Part shown: piece by piece, positions 46,454-58,291 of the stretch | Layout: each line of letters starts with the position of its first letter | Numbering within the stretch: position 1 is the first letter of the stretch | NCBI GenBank assembly: GCA_965112735.1 | Contig: OZ218959.1 | Coordinates: 868,001 to 932,000 of the forward strand | DNA from: Phaeosaccion multiseriatum | Taxonomy: Eukaryota; Ochrophyta, other classes | Direction: 5' to 3' | DNA: 64,000 nucleotides | The notes under the pieces: model-generated | Told to the model about the DNA's origin: nothing | Seen by the model: the letters and a program-made list of their open reading frames with translations, nothing else | Databases searched by the model: none | Made by a program: the position numbers and the translations under genes

Positions 46454-46759
46454 TTTGAAGCGGGGATGTCTCCAGCACCTCCCTAGTCCCAGCCACACGC
46501 CCGGCGAGGACAAGAGCAAGCACCAAGAGGGGAAAAAAATCAAAAGGTGTGCGGCTCCTAAACCTCGATATTAATCCCCCTCGGGGACCATCTACATTAA
46601 GTCGTACTACCATCTGTGAATCATATCCCCAACTACTCAAAATGAAACGTACTTTGAGGCACTCACTATCTGCCTGATCTCTCGTGCCCCTCGTGAGGAG
46701 GGTCTTGTGCCCTTGGGCTCGCAGGTCTCTCTCTCTCGACGAGAAGGAGAGAGCCGAAA
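46454..46759. promoter_or_regulatory. Divergent intergenic region between the ferredoxin and EF-hand genes
   Basis: 306 bases between start codons at 46453 (minus) and 46760 (plus). No defined motif. Confidence 0.4.
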
Positions 46760-49306
46760 ATGAACGATGAAGAGGGGCTGATACGCATATCACCGCCAGA
46801 GGAGCGCGAGCTGCGCAGGGTGTTCGACCGCTTGTGTGACTTCCACAAGAAACAAAGGTGAATGGAACCCTCGCTCTTGATGATTGTGCTGGTGACTCTT
46901 CAAGGTAGAGACAGAGATGATCACTCATGCCAACCCACCTCCTTGCCAGCGCCCCACGCCCTTCTTTGCCTCACGGCGCTCTCCCTTCTGCGACTGTGCT
47001 TGGTCTATCTTGGTCTATCTTGGTCAATCTTGGCCTGTCTTTCACCCCATAAGAATCAACAAAGAGCTTGGCATTCGGCGAGAGCGGCTGGCAGCGCTGC
47101 TAAATCAGGGCAGTGGGCCCGCAGCCTCGGGAGGCAAAGCTGCCGCCGCAGCTGCTGCTGCTGCTGCCGAGACAGCCGCGGGCAAAGGAAATGGCAGAGG
47201 GGCTCCCGTTTTGACAGAGAATCAGGTCAGTGAGTGACCAGCCGGGGGATAAGGTGGAGGGCCGTGCTGCTGAGGGGCCATCGGGCGTGCGCGTTGTCAA
47301 GGGACGGAAAGGGGGTGGAAGGTGCTGACGGTCCTCTCCCTCTGGATTCTCACCCATCCCCCTCCTGCCCTTGGCTCGTCAGATCAAGCAGCAGACAAGC
47401 GCGCTAATGGAGGAGATTGATGGCTTGGAGGAGGAAATTGCGCAGCTGGAGAACAATCCGCACAAGAAAATATCACTCATTGTACGTCGACGAGGCGTTG
47501 CCGCCAAGGGGGCCTTTGAGCAGGAGCCCACTCCCAGTCGCAGCAGTGGACTCCTACTCGCAGCACTGGGGAGGCGATGAGGAGGAGGAAGAGGAGGAGG
47601 ACGATTTGGAAGTGCTGCAAGTTGCAGCGGAAGGGGGAGAGGAGGAGGAAGGGAGTGACTGTAAGGCTAAGGCCGATCTGCCCTCCCCGTGCGCGCAGGA
47701 CTCGCGCACCCACTCGGTACTTCCCCCGCCAAGTGTTCCCGTTCCTGTCCAGTCCCCGCCTGAAGCTTTCGTCACTCCATCGTGCGCCATGTGCCCCCAC
47801 CCCCCACACACACCCGCGGCCCCGCGACTCACTCTCTCCGATTTCCACTCATTCTTTCTGTCTCACCCTGTGTCCTGTCTCCCCTCTGCCGCCCCCCCTG
47901 CGTCCTCCCCCCTCCCCGCGCCCCCCCTCCTGTTCCCTACCAGGACGTGGCGGAGGGCATCAAGTTCCTGGGCAAGAAGTGCAGCAAGAAGGAGGTGGCG
48001 GACATGGTGTGGGAGGTGGATGAGAATCTCGATAACTGCATAGACTGGGAGGTAAGGGGCGAGCAGCAGAAGCAGCAGAGAGGTAGAGAGGGTGGGATGG
48101 AGAGGGGCGGAGGCAGTCTCAGAGAGTAAGTGAGTGCATCCACGGTAACGCAGGCATCCTTTGCGACAACCGTTTGTGGTGGCGGTGACTAACCGAGAGC
48201 AATGCACTACCTACCCAATGCCATATCGCCCTCCCCCCTGCAGGAGCTGCGGCTGCTCTTCCACCGCAACATTAATGACAAGACAGGCCTCGAGCCCGCC
48301 AAGGTCCGTGCTCCCTGACTGACATACAGGGACATACACACAGGCCACTGCCTGACACACAGGCCACTGACTGACACACAGGCCACTGCCTGACACACAG
48401 GCCACTGACTGACACTCAGGCCACTGACTGACACACAGGCCACCCCCCCCCCCAACCACTCTGTATGTTCCTCCTTCGACATCGCTCGCTGCGTCCCGTC
48501 TGTCTCTCATGTCACACTTCGCCAAGGAGCATTATGCACGCACACACAAACGTACCCACCCCCTCTCCTTTTCTGTTCTGCTTCGTCTCGCTCCCGCGTG
48601 GTCCGGTCCCGTGCGTGCGCCCCCCCCCCCAAACAGCTCTTCAATATGGCTCAGTTCATGATCTACGACGTGGACAACAGCGGCGCCGTAAGCGTGGACG
48701 AGACTATGAACATGCTGTTCGCTAGACACGGGAGGGTCAAGATGGAGAGCAAGATCAGAGAGCTCTTCGGGGAGGAGATGAAGGAGAGCGGCACGCAGGT
48801 GAGGGGCGAGGGGAGAGGTGCAGATCGGCGGAGCCCTGGCCTTGAGCCTGTTGGTGACTTGGCGGCTTGACGGCTTGGGCTTACTCACCTCACAGGGAGG
48901 GAGAGCACAGCACGAGTGGATGCACTGTGCTAGAGGGGCTCGCGGATCTTCTTTCTGTAACGCCCTCTTGCTGTGTCGGTGTCGATGTCGCCTCCTCCCC
49001 TCTCTGTCGTTGACTGCTCATCGCTCTACCGCTCAATCCGCCCTTGACTCCCCCCTTTGTTCCTGGCTCACTCTCTCACTTCCCTCTCATTCTCTCCCTG
49101 GCCCTTGCTTCTCCCGCCCCCCCCTCCCTCGCCGCCCCTTGTTCCTCCCCGCCCCTTCTGTGGCTGGTCAGGGGGGGGAGATCAACTTTCAACAGTACTT
49201 GGCAGCGGTGGAGCGCACTCAGCTGCAGACCTTCCTCAACTCGAGCGTTGGCAGGGCACAGCTCGCCAAGGCCGGGCACAAGGGAGGCAGCAACAGGGGG
49301 GGGTAG
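46760..49306 (+). CDS. EF-hand calcium-binding protein with N-terminal coiled coil
   Basis: Exons 46760-46857, 47054-47225, 47383-47481, 47944-48051, 48244-48303, 48637-48798, 49172-49306 give 277 residues. The N-terminal third is helical ([19 protein letters not shown]), then an alanine run and a coiled coil ([17 protein letters not shown]). The loop [12 protein letters not shown] is a near-canonical EF-hand; it is followed by LRLLFHRN. The loop [12 protein letters not shown] is canonical. The third region, [12 protein letters not shown], looks like a degenerate EF-hand exit. Pairing of two functional EF-hands suggests a calcium sensor. The layout resembles axonemal or cytoskeletal calmodulin-like proteins of flagellates, which is inference. 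Confidence 0.85.
48316..48443. repeat. 20-base ACACAGGCCACTGACTGAC-type minisatellite in an EF-hand gene intron
   Basis: Six imperfect copies with alternating CCTG/ACTG variants inside intron 5. Confidence 0.92.
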
Positions 49307-49334
49307 GGGCAAGGCACAGGTGGTGGGGGAGTAG

Positions 49335-49373
<39 letters not shown>

Positions 49374-49614
49374 GCCACTTGCTCTACGCAATCAGAGTGC
49401 AGTCGGCCCCTCGCGGGTTTGGCGCAAGGGCCTCTCAATGGCCTCTCAATGGCCTGTTCTCTTCTGTAACGCCCCCTCTTGTGCAGGGCCGTACGGCAGA
49501 CTGTATATGAAAAAATGAAAGAAATGACGGGTGAATCGGTGTACAGAGTATGTCATTTGGCATGCCAAGGTCGTTCCCTTTCTCTCCCTCTCTCCCCTAC
49601 TCTGTCCTCCAACT

Positions 49615-50202
49615 CGTAAAGCCAAAATTTCGTTCGCTCTTCGCTGCTTAACGCCAAAAAAAGAATGAACTGCGCGCGTCAAGTCAAGTTCCCGCCGCTC
49701 TGTCTCCGCCGCTGGTCGGCCTCTGAAGGCCCACCCTCGCTGACATGCTACCCCCCTCGTAGGTACGTGAGTGCTTGCGTCCTGACTACCCTAACCGTCT
49801 TCCCTCTGTATACCCAACACCCTACTTCTTCACCACTTACCTACATGTCCCTCATACCCCATATCCTATACCCAATACCCCGTACCCAATACCCCATACC
49901 CGTTACCCACTACCCCATACCCAATTCCCTTGTCCCCTACCCCATAACCCATTCCATACCCCATACCCTAAACCCTGGCTCCTCCCAGCTTCGCGGAACG
50001 GGAGAGCGAGCCAAGTCCCGCCCTCCTCCAACCCGTAGCGCGTCAGGTAGCCAAGGAAGGCCAGGTAGCCAAGGAAGGCCAGGTAGCCAAGGAAGGCCAG
50101 AGGGGCTGAGCAAAGCTGGCGCTACGCGCCCCTCCGTCACCCTTGCTTCTCTCCACTGGTCGCTCCCTCTCGAGTCGGAGCTCGGCATGAATCGGCCGCT
50201 GA
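49615..50202 (-). repeat. 3' tail of tailed element copy C (minus strand)
   Basis: Read on the minus strand: TTAGTCAGCGGCCGATTC just after the ORF, three copies of an 18-base CTGGCCTTCCTTGGCTAC unit (50045-50100), and TTTAGGG with GGGTATGGGGTA variants (about 49800-49975). It ends in a terminal block with TAGTCAGGACG, GGGTGGGCC, CAGAGCGGCGG and AGCGAAGAGCGAACGAA, closing near CGAGTTGGAGGACAGA at about 49600-49620. The order is identical to copy A. Confidence 0.75.
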
Positions 50203-51198
50203 CTAAGCAAGGAAGCTCTCCACCAAAGCGTCTTCCTCCTCTTCCCTCTTCTGCCCCTTCTCCTTCTTGCGCGCCTGCCTCCAGCAGACGCACGCGACAG
50301 ATTCCTTGAGTATGTTGAGGTTTTGAGGTGTGGGGATGACCCCGTTTCTCGTCAAAATGAGGCCCAGGTCTGTCTTTGGCTCTTGTGCGAGCTGCCTTGT
50401 CATGGAGAAAAAAAAATCATGCAGCTTCTCTGGAGTCTGGTGCCTAAAGACCCTGCTGTCGTTGCTGGGCCAGCGGTCGCGCCAAAATTCCTCAGTAATG
50501 AGGTCCCCATTGGGACTGGTGAGAGTCCAGCCAAGGTACCCCCCGCCGTGCAAGGGCATGGCTGTGCTAGCAAGGTGCTCGCGCTCCTTCTGGCTCCAGG
50601 AGGGCATGGCGGTGACGGCCGGGCTCTCCGCCGTGAGCGTTGGTTGGGTGCGCTGAAGCCCACCACTGGCGTGAGGAGCAGCAGCAGTGGAGGGCACCCC
50701 CCGCCGGGAGGGGGGAGTGGAGGGGGGGAGTGAACCACCAGGAGGGTTTACAGTACCATCTGCTGACCTGCAGGAGCAGGTCATGTCGAAGATGGAGCCG
50801 GTCACGTCGCTGGCAGGGTAGGTCCAGTCCACACTAGAGCTGGAGCAGGTGTTGATGCTTTCGTAGACGCCATTGGTGTCTGTGGGCGTGGAGCAGAGCC
50901 CGTGCTTCCGATCCGGAAGCAAAACCCCTCCCTCTTCGTCCGTGGAATTATTTCCTTCTGCTGAGGGACTTGGTGCCAACTTCTTTTGCGGAGTAGTGGG
51001 CGAGCTTCTCAGTCCTGCTTTATCCTCCGGCAAGCACTTGGGTCGTTTGCTGGGCGGCTCACCGCTCTTGATGCCACCGCACTTACCACCAGTTTTGCAT
51101 GGGTCCACGTTCTCCTTATCTTCGACAATTTTTGACCATGCCCTGTCCATCCTCGCCGTGTATTGTGGCATAGACTTACGGGCTGCTCCTGCGTCCAT
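50203..51198 (-). CDS. Unrecognised single-exon protein of the tailed-element family (copy C)
   Basis: Intronless frame; the first plausible ATG is at 51198, giving 331 residues (the frame stays open further upstream to 51405). Regions: a Lys/Asp/Pro-rich N-terminus (KIVEDKENVDPCKTGGKCGG), a Ser/Pro-rich middle, then an ordered C-terminal 120 residues with LGWTLTSPNGDLITEEFW, DRWPSNDSRVF, LGLILTRNGVIPTPQN and a basic/acidic end (QARKKEKGQKREEEEDAL). The C-terminal part is shared with the protein at 5970-6962, and DNA similarity continues past the stop into a matching tail. No known domain is recognised. May be a mobile-element ORF or a lineage-specific gene family. The last sixty residues are the best conserved part, suggesting selection or recent common origin. 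Confidence 0.6.
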   Translation of the reverse strand: MDAGAARKSMPQYTARMDRAWSKIVEDKENVDPCKTGGKCGGIKSGEPPSKRPKCLPEDKAGLRSSPTTPQKKLAPSPSAEGNNSTDEEGGVLLPDRKHGLCSTPTDTNGVYESINTCSSSSVDWTYPASDVTGSIFDMTCSCRSADGTVNPPGGSLPPSTPPSRRGVPSTAAAPHASGGLQRTQPTLTAESPAVTAMPSWSQKEREHLASTAMPLHGGGYLGWTLTSPNGDLITEEFWRDRWPSNDSRVFRHQTPEKLHDFFFSMTRQLAQEPKTDLGLILTRNGVIPTPQNLNILKESVACVCWRQARKKEKGQKREEEEDALVESFLA

Positions 51199-51816
51199 CT
51201 TGCTGTGTGTCGTTCCTCCTCCAAGGTGCTGAAACCAAGAAAATATCTTCCACAGAGATTTTGTGGCCCAAACTGTCAATGGCGTTACTTTTACCGCGTT
51301 CAATGGTCCCTTCCACCAAACTTCAACCAAACTGACATAGATGACGTCATCGTCGAGGGCGAGGCGAATGAGAGCGTAGGCTCTGGCGCCGGACACTATA
51401 TGCATGACCTATTGACTATGGGCGTGGGTCTTGGCAAAAGCTACTGGGCGAAGGAACCGATAGCGCAGCTCTGGCAGCAAGAAATGTGCAGCGGCGCGTC
51501 AGGGGTCGAATGTCAAGTCGCCCAGGTGTCAGTTTTAGAGGAAGCTCCGTAAAAGTTTTGTTCTTTATTTCCCTTTCTATTCCCTCTCTACTATCGCTAC
51601 ATTGTCGACACCTGCTGCTGCTGTTGCAAGCTGCTTTGCCTCAAATCTAATTACAATACACTATTCTTCATACCAACAACATATATACTATACGTGAGCT
51701 GTACCCCTCGCTGCTACAATTTGGCGCCTGCCACTTCGCATGACCCTTACACTTGAGGAGGGCCTGCGTCCGCCCCACTGCCACTGCTGAGGCGGAGCAA
51801 AACCCTCTCCTTCTCC
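51199..51816. other. Intergenic region, no gene recognised
   Basis: Between the element ORF and the minus-strand GTPBP1-type gene; AT-richer around 51550-51720. Only short frames. Confidence 0.5.
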
Positions 51817-52836
51817 TCATGCTATTAAAAATACCTCTTTCTTCAGCGGCTTGCTGCCCTCGCCGTCATGGTCAGCGCTTACAGTATCCACATCACCCTT
51901 TGCTGCTGCGGCTGCTGCGGCTGCTGCCCCTACGGCGGCTGCTGCTGCCTTCCTCGCTGCCCCTCGTGTCTTCCGAACGTTCCTCTCTAGCCGCGCTCCA
52001 TCCTCCGTTTGCGGCTCCAAAATGTCTTCTGTAGCCCGCGCCAATTCCCTGGACTCCGAGCCCTCTTGTCCCCCCTGCTGGACTTGGCTCTGGCTCGTCT
52101 CCCCGATTCTTTGCTGCAGCAGTGCCAGCGCCTCACCCACCCCCTTCCAGTTCATACAGTCCCTGCAGAGAGAGAGAGAGAGAGGGGCGACAGGGGGGGG
52201 TGAGGAGGGAGGCAAAACTCACATACGACTACAAGCCACAAACCAAATCTACATTACACAACCCCAGCTCCTCCCACAATCATTCAGCTCACAGCAGCAC
52301 CGCCGCGTCTCGAAAGGGCGTTCCTCGCACGCACTCACGCACCTTGTGGGAGACCTCCGCACCGTCACCCTGGCCACGAACGTCGCCACCCCGCCCCCCC
52401 CCGGCGTAGCGCCGCCCCTGCCGCGCATCCTGTGTATATCCTCGAGGTAAGCCCCGCAAACCTCGGCCATATCACGCAACTTCTCCAGCGACGCGGCCAG
52501 CTGCTCTGCGGGCAGGCCCTTGGCTCGGCCGTCATCACAAACCCCAACCATATAGAACGCCAGACCAAACCCCTCATTGATCCTCCAGCTCATCTGGGTG
52601 GTGAGCTGCGTCTGACGCTCAGGGGTCGCGGGGGAGACTTGGTACTTGTACTCCACGTTTCCGTCCTCCTGCTCGGGTTGCAAGTCCTCCGCGACCATAA
52701 TCATTGCGCCTGCCATGACACCTTCGCCAGCAGCAGCAGCAGCAGCACTGCCCACCATCTCTGCCCCCCCCACCCCTGTTCCTGCTGCCACGCCCATGCA
52801 ACACGCCGCACTGTCCGGGAACAGCGAGGCAGTCAT
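51817..52836 (-). CDS. Stand-alone GTPBP1/GTPBP2-type N-terminal domain protein, no GTPase domain
   Basis: Exons 52836-52343 and 52162-51817 give 279 residues. Residues about 60-150 resemble the N-terminal domain of GTPBP1/2 translational GTPases: VEYKYQVSPATPER, TTQMSWRINEGFGLAFYMVG, CDDGRAKGL and LEKLRDMAEVCGAYL, ending in FVARVTVRR. In GTPBP1 this module is followed at once by the GTP-binding domain. Here it is followed by an exon encoding DCMNWKGVGEALALLQQ, an Ala-rich Lys/Arg-bearing region and stop, with no P-loop, NKxD or other G motif. So it is either a dedicated single-domain protein or a truncated gene. The start is the first ATG in the frame. An Ala run precedes the domain. Confidence 0.6.
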
Positions 52837-52959
52837 GCTGCCTTCTCTCTCTGTCAAAACTGCGTGCAACTCTGCACGTCTCCTAAGGCTTCCTCTGCCG
52901 TCTCCCTCCTCCCCCCCTCGCGTATTATCAAAGCTGTCCCTCCTCTGACCCTCGCTTTA

Positions 52960-53370
52960 GGCTTCCACCCTCTCTCACACGGACCCTTCCACGAACCCTT
53001 CTCTCGAAAGGGACTGCCACCACAAGGAAGGTTACCTATGGGCGCATACCTACATCCCCGCTCCAGCTTAGACCATCCTCAAGTGCCAAGTCTTCATCTC
53101 TGCTACGGGCGCCTACCACAGCCCCATTCCCTCCCCTTTACAAATGCGAATACGACATCTGAATGAAGCGAAAAGGAGTTTCGGCGCCGGCATTTTCGCT
53201 CAGATGGCACTTGATACCCCTTCCTCTCTTCCGATCCTCTTCCCGGATCATCAATATGTAAACGCGAAAAAGAACTCGCTGCACAGATCATTCCACACGG
53301 ACGCTTCTCTCCATACGGATCCTTCCGCGCGAAAGAGACTGTGACCACAAGGAAGTTTAGGGGCCCAAAA
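52960..53370. repeat. Diverged direct repeat pair beside the hAT element
   Basis: A segment near 52977-53040 (CACGGACCCTTCCACG, CGAAAGGGACTGCCACCACAAGGAAGGTTA) recurs in altered form near 53290-53362 (CACACGGACGC, CGAAAGAGACTGTGACCACAAGGAAGTTTA), about 320 bases apart. No coding function seen. Confidence 0.55.
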
Positions 53371-53386
53371 AAAAACAAAAAAAAAA

Positions 53387-54374
53387 CAGTGTTGCGAAAT
53401 CATAGAAAAAATCATGATGCAAATCATGAAAATCACAGGATCCGGGCCATGATTTGTTGTATAATGCATCACAGCATGCTCTTTGGGCCAGCTCCACATC
53501 ACATAATGCATAACGTCATGCCCTCATGAGCCGTGATATATAACATCATGCCGCCAAGGAGAGCGCGTGATTTCATCATGAAATCATGCGATGTCATGAT
53601 GCTGTGATGATTTTGGGAATAATGATTTTTAGGAATAATAGTAATATTTTAGCCAAAAAAGAGGCCGATTTTAGTGTGATGTCTCTTGTGATGCATCAGC
53701 TCATGGCCGATGCCGCTGCCGCCGCCGCAGATGAGGTCCTTCCGCGCACTCGCAGTGGTGTTGATCCTGCCGCTACCGCAGCAGGAGGAGGACGAGGGGG
53801 AGGAGGAGGAGGAGGAGGAGGAGGAGGAGGAGGAGGAGGAGGAGGAGAAGGAGGAGGATGAGGAGGAGGAGGAGAAGGAGGCGCCCCCTGGGTTAATACA
53901 AGCTTTTGCGAACGTGTCCTGAGCTCATGATGTTGTCACGGACGGCAATATACTGCTAGACCCGGCGGAGGTGGAGATGGTGTGTGTGCTTCGCATGAAC
54001 AGAGACTTTATGAAGTACATGAGGACCGAGTACAGATCAGGGGATAAGGAGTGGAGGCAGACGCTGGCAGGAAACCGCCTTCCTAGCCTCGATGATCCCT
54101 GATGGAGAGAATAATAGAAGAATAATTAAAAAATTTAATAAAATAATAAAATATCATAAGAAATCACAGCATCATGCGTCATCATGCGTCAACATCATGC
54201 ATCACGTCTTGGTGGTTGGGCCGGCTGGATATCACATAATGCATCATGCCACGCCCGCATTGCTGTGATAATATAACATCATGACTGAGGGAATGGTGCA
54301 TAATGTCATTTGAATGCCATGATTCAATATAATATCATCATCACATCATCGGTTTCTGTGATTTCGCAACACTG
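53387..54374. mobile_element. hAT-like non-autonomous DNA transposon
   Basis: A 988-base AT-rich island with perfect 16-base terminal inverted repeats: CAGTGTTGCGAAATCA at 53387-53402 and its reverse complement at 54359-54374. The CAGTG start is typical of hAT termini. Flanks are poly-A on both sides (eight A before, seven after), compatible with an 8-base target-site duplication but not proof of one. Subterminal regions are packed with ATCATG/CATGAT hexamers, the clustered short motifs expected for hAT transposase binding. Base composition differs sharply from the surroundings. An internal GGA array (about 53780-53880) and a residual transposase-like frame are present; there is no full transposase. 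Confidence 0.8.
53923..54102 (+). pseudogene. Remnant of hAT transposase C-terminal (dimerisation) region
   Basis: A 59-codon open segment between stops, not starting with a usable signal. ILLDPAEVEMVCVLRMNRDF has the spacing of the hAT-family dimerisation motif (Glu-aliphatic-aliphatic then Leu, Asn and aromatic). It ends normally at TGA, as expected for the protein C-terminus. Found only inside the element, it supports origin by internal deletion of an autonomous copy. Assignment rests on motif pattern alone. Confidence 0.5.
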
Positions 54375-54609
54375 AAAAAAACAGCTTCGCGCACCGCTTG
54401 CCCAAGATCCAGCCCAAATAAAAAAAAGGAGAGGGAGAAGCTATACGGAGCATTGCATAGGCAACTAAGCGCACGCTGGACTGAGATCTGACACTCTTTG
54501 CGCCCCGGAGCGAGAGGAGGCAAGGAAGTGGTCGTAGGAGGAAGTGGTGGGATTTGAGGGAGGGAAGGGTCTGAAGGAGGAGGTGGGATTTGAGGCATCG
54601 AGATCGAGG

Positions 54610-54965
54610 ATGGCGAACCCAGAGCGGAACTTTCGCTTCAGTATCGATCGGGGCGGCACCTTTACGGATGTTTATGCCGAGATTAGCTCCACCGGGAAGC
54701 AGAGGGTGTTAAAATTGTTGAGTGAGGACCCCAGCAACTACGAGGACGCCCCGAGGGAAGGCATACGCAGAATCTTGGAGGTGAGAGCCCAAGGTTCTCC
54801 CTCCCTCTCTATTCCTTCTCACTGCCCCCCCCTCTTTCTCTGTGCCTATCTGTCTCTCCCCCTCTCTTATATCTCCCTCCCTCCTTACCTTTCTCAACCC
54901 CTCCCTTCTCCCTCTCTCCGTGTCTTTCTCTCTCTTGTGCCCACTCTCTCCCACGCTCTCTCGCT

Positions 54966-54998
<33 letters not shown>

Positions 54999-55517
54999 GC
55001 GCGTTCTCTCTGATCTCTATCCTCCTTTTTCTTTTTCCTCTCCCTCTGTCCCCCCCCCTCCTTCCCCCTCTCCCTCTATTTCTCGTCCTCTCTGTCGCTC
55101 GCTCTCTCTCTCGCCCCCTCCCCCCCTCTATATCTGGGTGGCTGGCACGCTCAGGAGGAGACGGGTACGCCGCACCCCCGCGGTGAGCCCCTGGACACCT
55201 CGCGCATCGAGTACATTCGAATGGGCACTACCGTGGCCACCAACGCGCTGCTGGAGAGGAAGGGTGAGCCTTGCGCGTTGGTCATCACCAAGGGCTTTAA
55301 GGACCTCCTCCTCATCGGCAACCAGGTTAGTAGTTTTGTTCAGTTAGTTAATTTGGCCTACATGGGTTAGGGAGCTTGTCCTCCAAGGGATTCACGGTAG
55401 GGCAGAGGAGAGGAGAGGAGGAGCGAGTCTTCGTTAGTCTTCTCGTCAGCCTTCGCCCCGCCCCCGCTTTCGCCGCAGAGGAGAGGCAGATTGGAAATAG
55501 ACCAACTCTTACCCGCC

Positions 55518-55556
<39 letters not shown>

Positions 55557-58251
55557 GCCCGGAGACGTCTGGCAAAGTGAGAGTTTCGGGTATGACTCCC
55601 ACCCCATCCATGGCCTCCCCTCCCCCCCTTCTCTTCCCCTCCCCCAGTCAAGGGCGCTTATCTTCGATCTGGAGATCCACCGGCCCGAGCTGCTGTACCA
55701 GGCAGTGGTGGAGGTGGACGAGAGAGTGGTGCTCAAGAAGGAGGGAGAGGGAGAGGGAGACGCCTACACCTCCTGCACCACAACCCCCACTCAACAGCAA
55801 GGACAACGCACCTCTCCGCCCCCCCCAAGGGAGGTGACCGGCGTGTCTGGAGAGACTGTGAAGGTGCTTAGGTCGCCGGACTTGCTCGCCCTCCGGCCCT
55901 GTCTGCAGGCTGTGCTGGACAGGGGCATCACCTCCCTCGCCGTGCTGTGTCTGCACAGCTATACCTTTGCCGACCACGAACAGGCGAGTGTTGGATGGTA
56001 GGGCGTGGGGATGGGGTTGGTGGTTCGTGGCCGGCAGTTGGCGACGCTTACGGATCTTGGAATGTTCGATTCGTGGCCGGGATGGAGGAAGGGCAGTGTG
56101 GGAGGGGCTGCGGGGCGGGGTGGTTAACAGCCTCTGTGTACTCGCCTGCCTCTTGTCACAGATTCACAAGCCCACTGCCCGCCTCCTCTGACTCTCTTTC
56201 TGGCTCCCTCTGTTTCCCTCTCTCCTCTCTCTGTTTGTCTGTCTCTCTCTCCTCTCTCTCTCTCTCTCCTGTATCAGGCAGTGGGCAAGCTTGCCGAGTC
56301 CATGGGTTTCCAGCACGTGTCTCTCTCAAGCAGCGTCATGCCCATGGTGCGTGCCGTGCCCCGCGGGTACACCACCGCAGCGGACGCGTACCTCACCCCC
56401 ATCCTCGCCAGGTGTGTGTTCAGAGCGAATGACCAACAGGCAGAGCAACAGGCAAGAGAGGGAGAGGGAGCTTACTTCTCCCGTACGTTCCCGAGCTGGC
56501 GCGTAGGCAGATCTGCCCCCCCCGATTGGATTGGATGGCACTGGATGGCCGCGTAAGACAGCGTATCATAAAGGAGCGGCCTGGGCAGGCGGAGGGGAAG
56601 CGAGGGGGTACTAAGCCACCGAGCGCTTGCAGGACTCCGCTTGCCTCTATCCTCAGCTGCGATCTCTTGCCTTGCCTTGCCTTGCTTTGCCTTTGCTTTT
56701 CCTTGCCTGGTACGCGTGCGTGTGCATGCGTATGTGTGTGTCGTGCGTGTGCGTGCGTGTGTGCGTGCGTTCGTGCATGTACAGGTATATGGAGTCCTTC
56801 GCGCAGGGCTTCGACGCGGATTTCAAAGCAAACGTGCAGACGCTCTTCATGCAGAGCGACGGAGGGCTCACACCCATGGACCAGGTGGGTGTAGTTTGTC
56901 AGTGGGTCGGTGGTTGGTTCAGTGTGGGCCGAGGAACACACAGGCACCTCGCAGCTACAGTGCAGCTACAGTGCAGCTACAGTGCCACTATAGGGGGGGA
57001 GGGAGGGAAGTAGGTAGGTAGGCTGGCTGGTAGGTAGTGGGTGGGTAGGTATGTAGGCAAGTAGGCAGATAAGTAGGCAGGTGGGCAAGCTAACACCCGT
57101 GCCATCCTGTGCTTAACCCGTGCAAACCGCCTTCTCACTCTCCTCTCTCCCTTGACAGTTCCGAGGTGCGCGGGCCATTCTCTCTGGGCCGGCGGGGGGC
57201 GTCGTCGGATACGCCATGACGTCACAGCCGCAGCCACAGCCTGGCCAGACGCTGCCATCATCCCGTCCGCAGCCCGTCATCGGTTTTGACATGGGCGGCA
57301 CTTCCACAGACATCTCTCGCTTCGATGGAGCCTACGATCACGTGTTCGAAACCGTCACGGCGGGCGTCACGCTACAGGTGCGGGGGATTGGCGTAGTCAC
57401 CTGGCTGCTTAGGCTTGAGGCTTGGGGCTTGTGTGCTTTGGTTGGGCGTGTAATGGTAGACCCAAGCTTATGCTGTGAGAGCTTCTCTTCCCCCCCTAGT
57501 GCAAAATTTGTGCGCTGTCGGGCGTTGTGTTGGCTCAGTAGAGAGCGAGACAGACGGGACAGACGGGTCGTTGAAGGCCCCTGCCCCTGCCCCTACCCAC
57601 TCATCTTACTCGCCCCACCCCGTGATGCTTTGCAGTCCCCCCAGCTGGACATCAACACGGTGGCGGCGGGGGGCGGCAGTTGTATCTCCTTCTGTAACGG
57701 CATGTTCGTGGTGGGACCCGAGTCGGCAGGGGCGCACCCCGGCCCCGTGAGCTATCGAAAGGGGGGGCCTCTTGCCATGACGGACGCAAATGTGTTCCTG
57801 GGACGCATCCTCCCCAAGGTAAGCTTCTCCCTCTACTCGCTCTACACTTTCTACTCGCTCTCCACTCTCCACTCGCTCTAATCTCTCTACTCGCTCTAAT
57901 CTCTCTACTCTCTCTACTCGCTCTTCTCTCTACTCTCTCTACTCTCTCTACTCGCTCTACTCGCTCTACTCGCTCTACTATCTGTATTAGCTCTACTCTC
58001 TGTATTAGCTCTACTCTTCTTTCTCTCTCTACTCTCTACTCGCTCTACTGGCTCTCCACTCTCCACTCGCTCTACTCTCTCTACTCGCTCTACTCGCTCT
58101 ACTATACTATCTCTACCATACTCTCCTCTGCTACCCTACTTTTTTCTTGCTTGCTTGTGTTGCTTGTGGGGTCTCTTGGGAGGGCATCGCATCGCACGGG
58201 GTCAGGAGCTGGCCTGCTGCCTTTCCTCTTACCGCTGTCTGTCTGCCTGCC

Positions 58252-58291
<40 letters not shown>

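Noticed and set aside
48316-48443. CRISPR-like spacing of repeated 20-mers
   Set aside because: Units are contiguous without unique spacers and lie in a eukaryotic intron; this is a minisatellite.
53586-53922. Gly/Glu-rich frames in the middle of the hAT element as a host gene
   Set aside because: They arise from the internal GGA array and lie wholly within the transposon termini.
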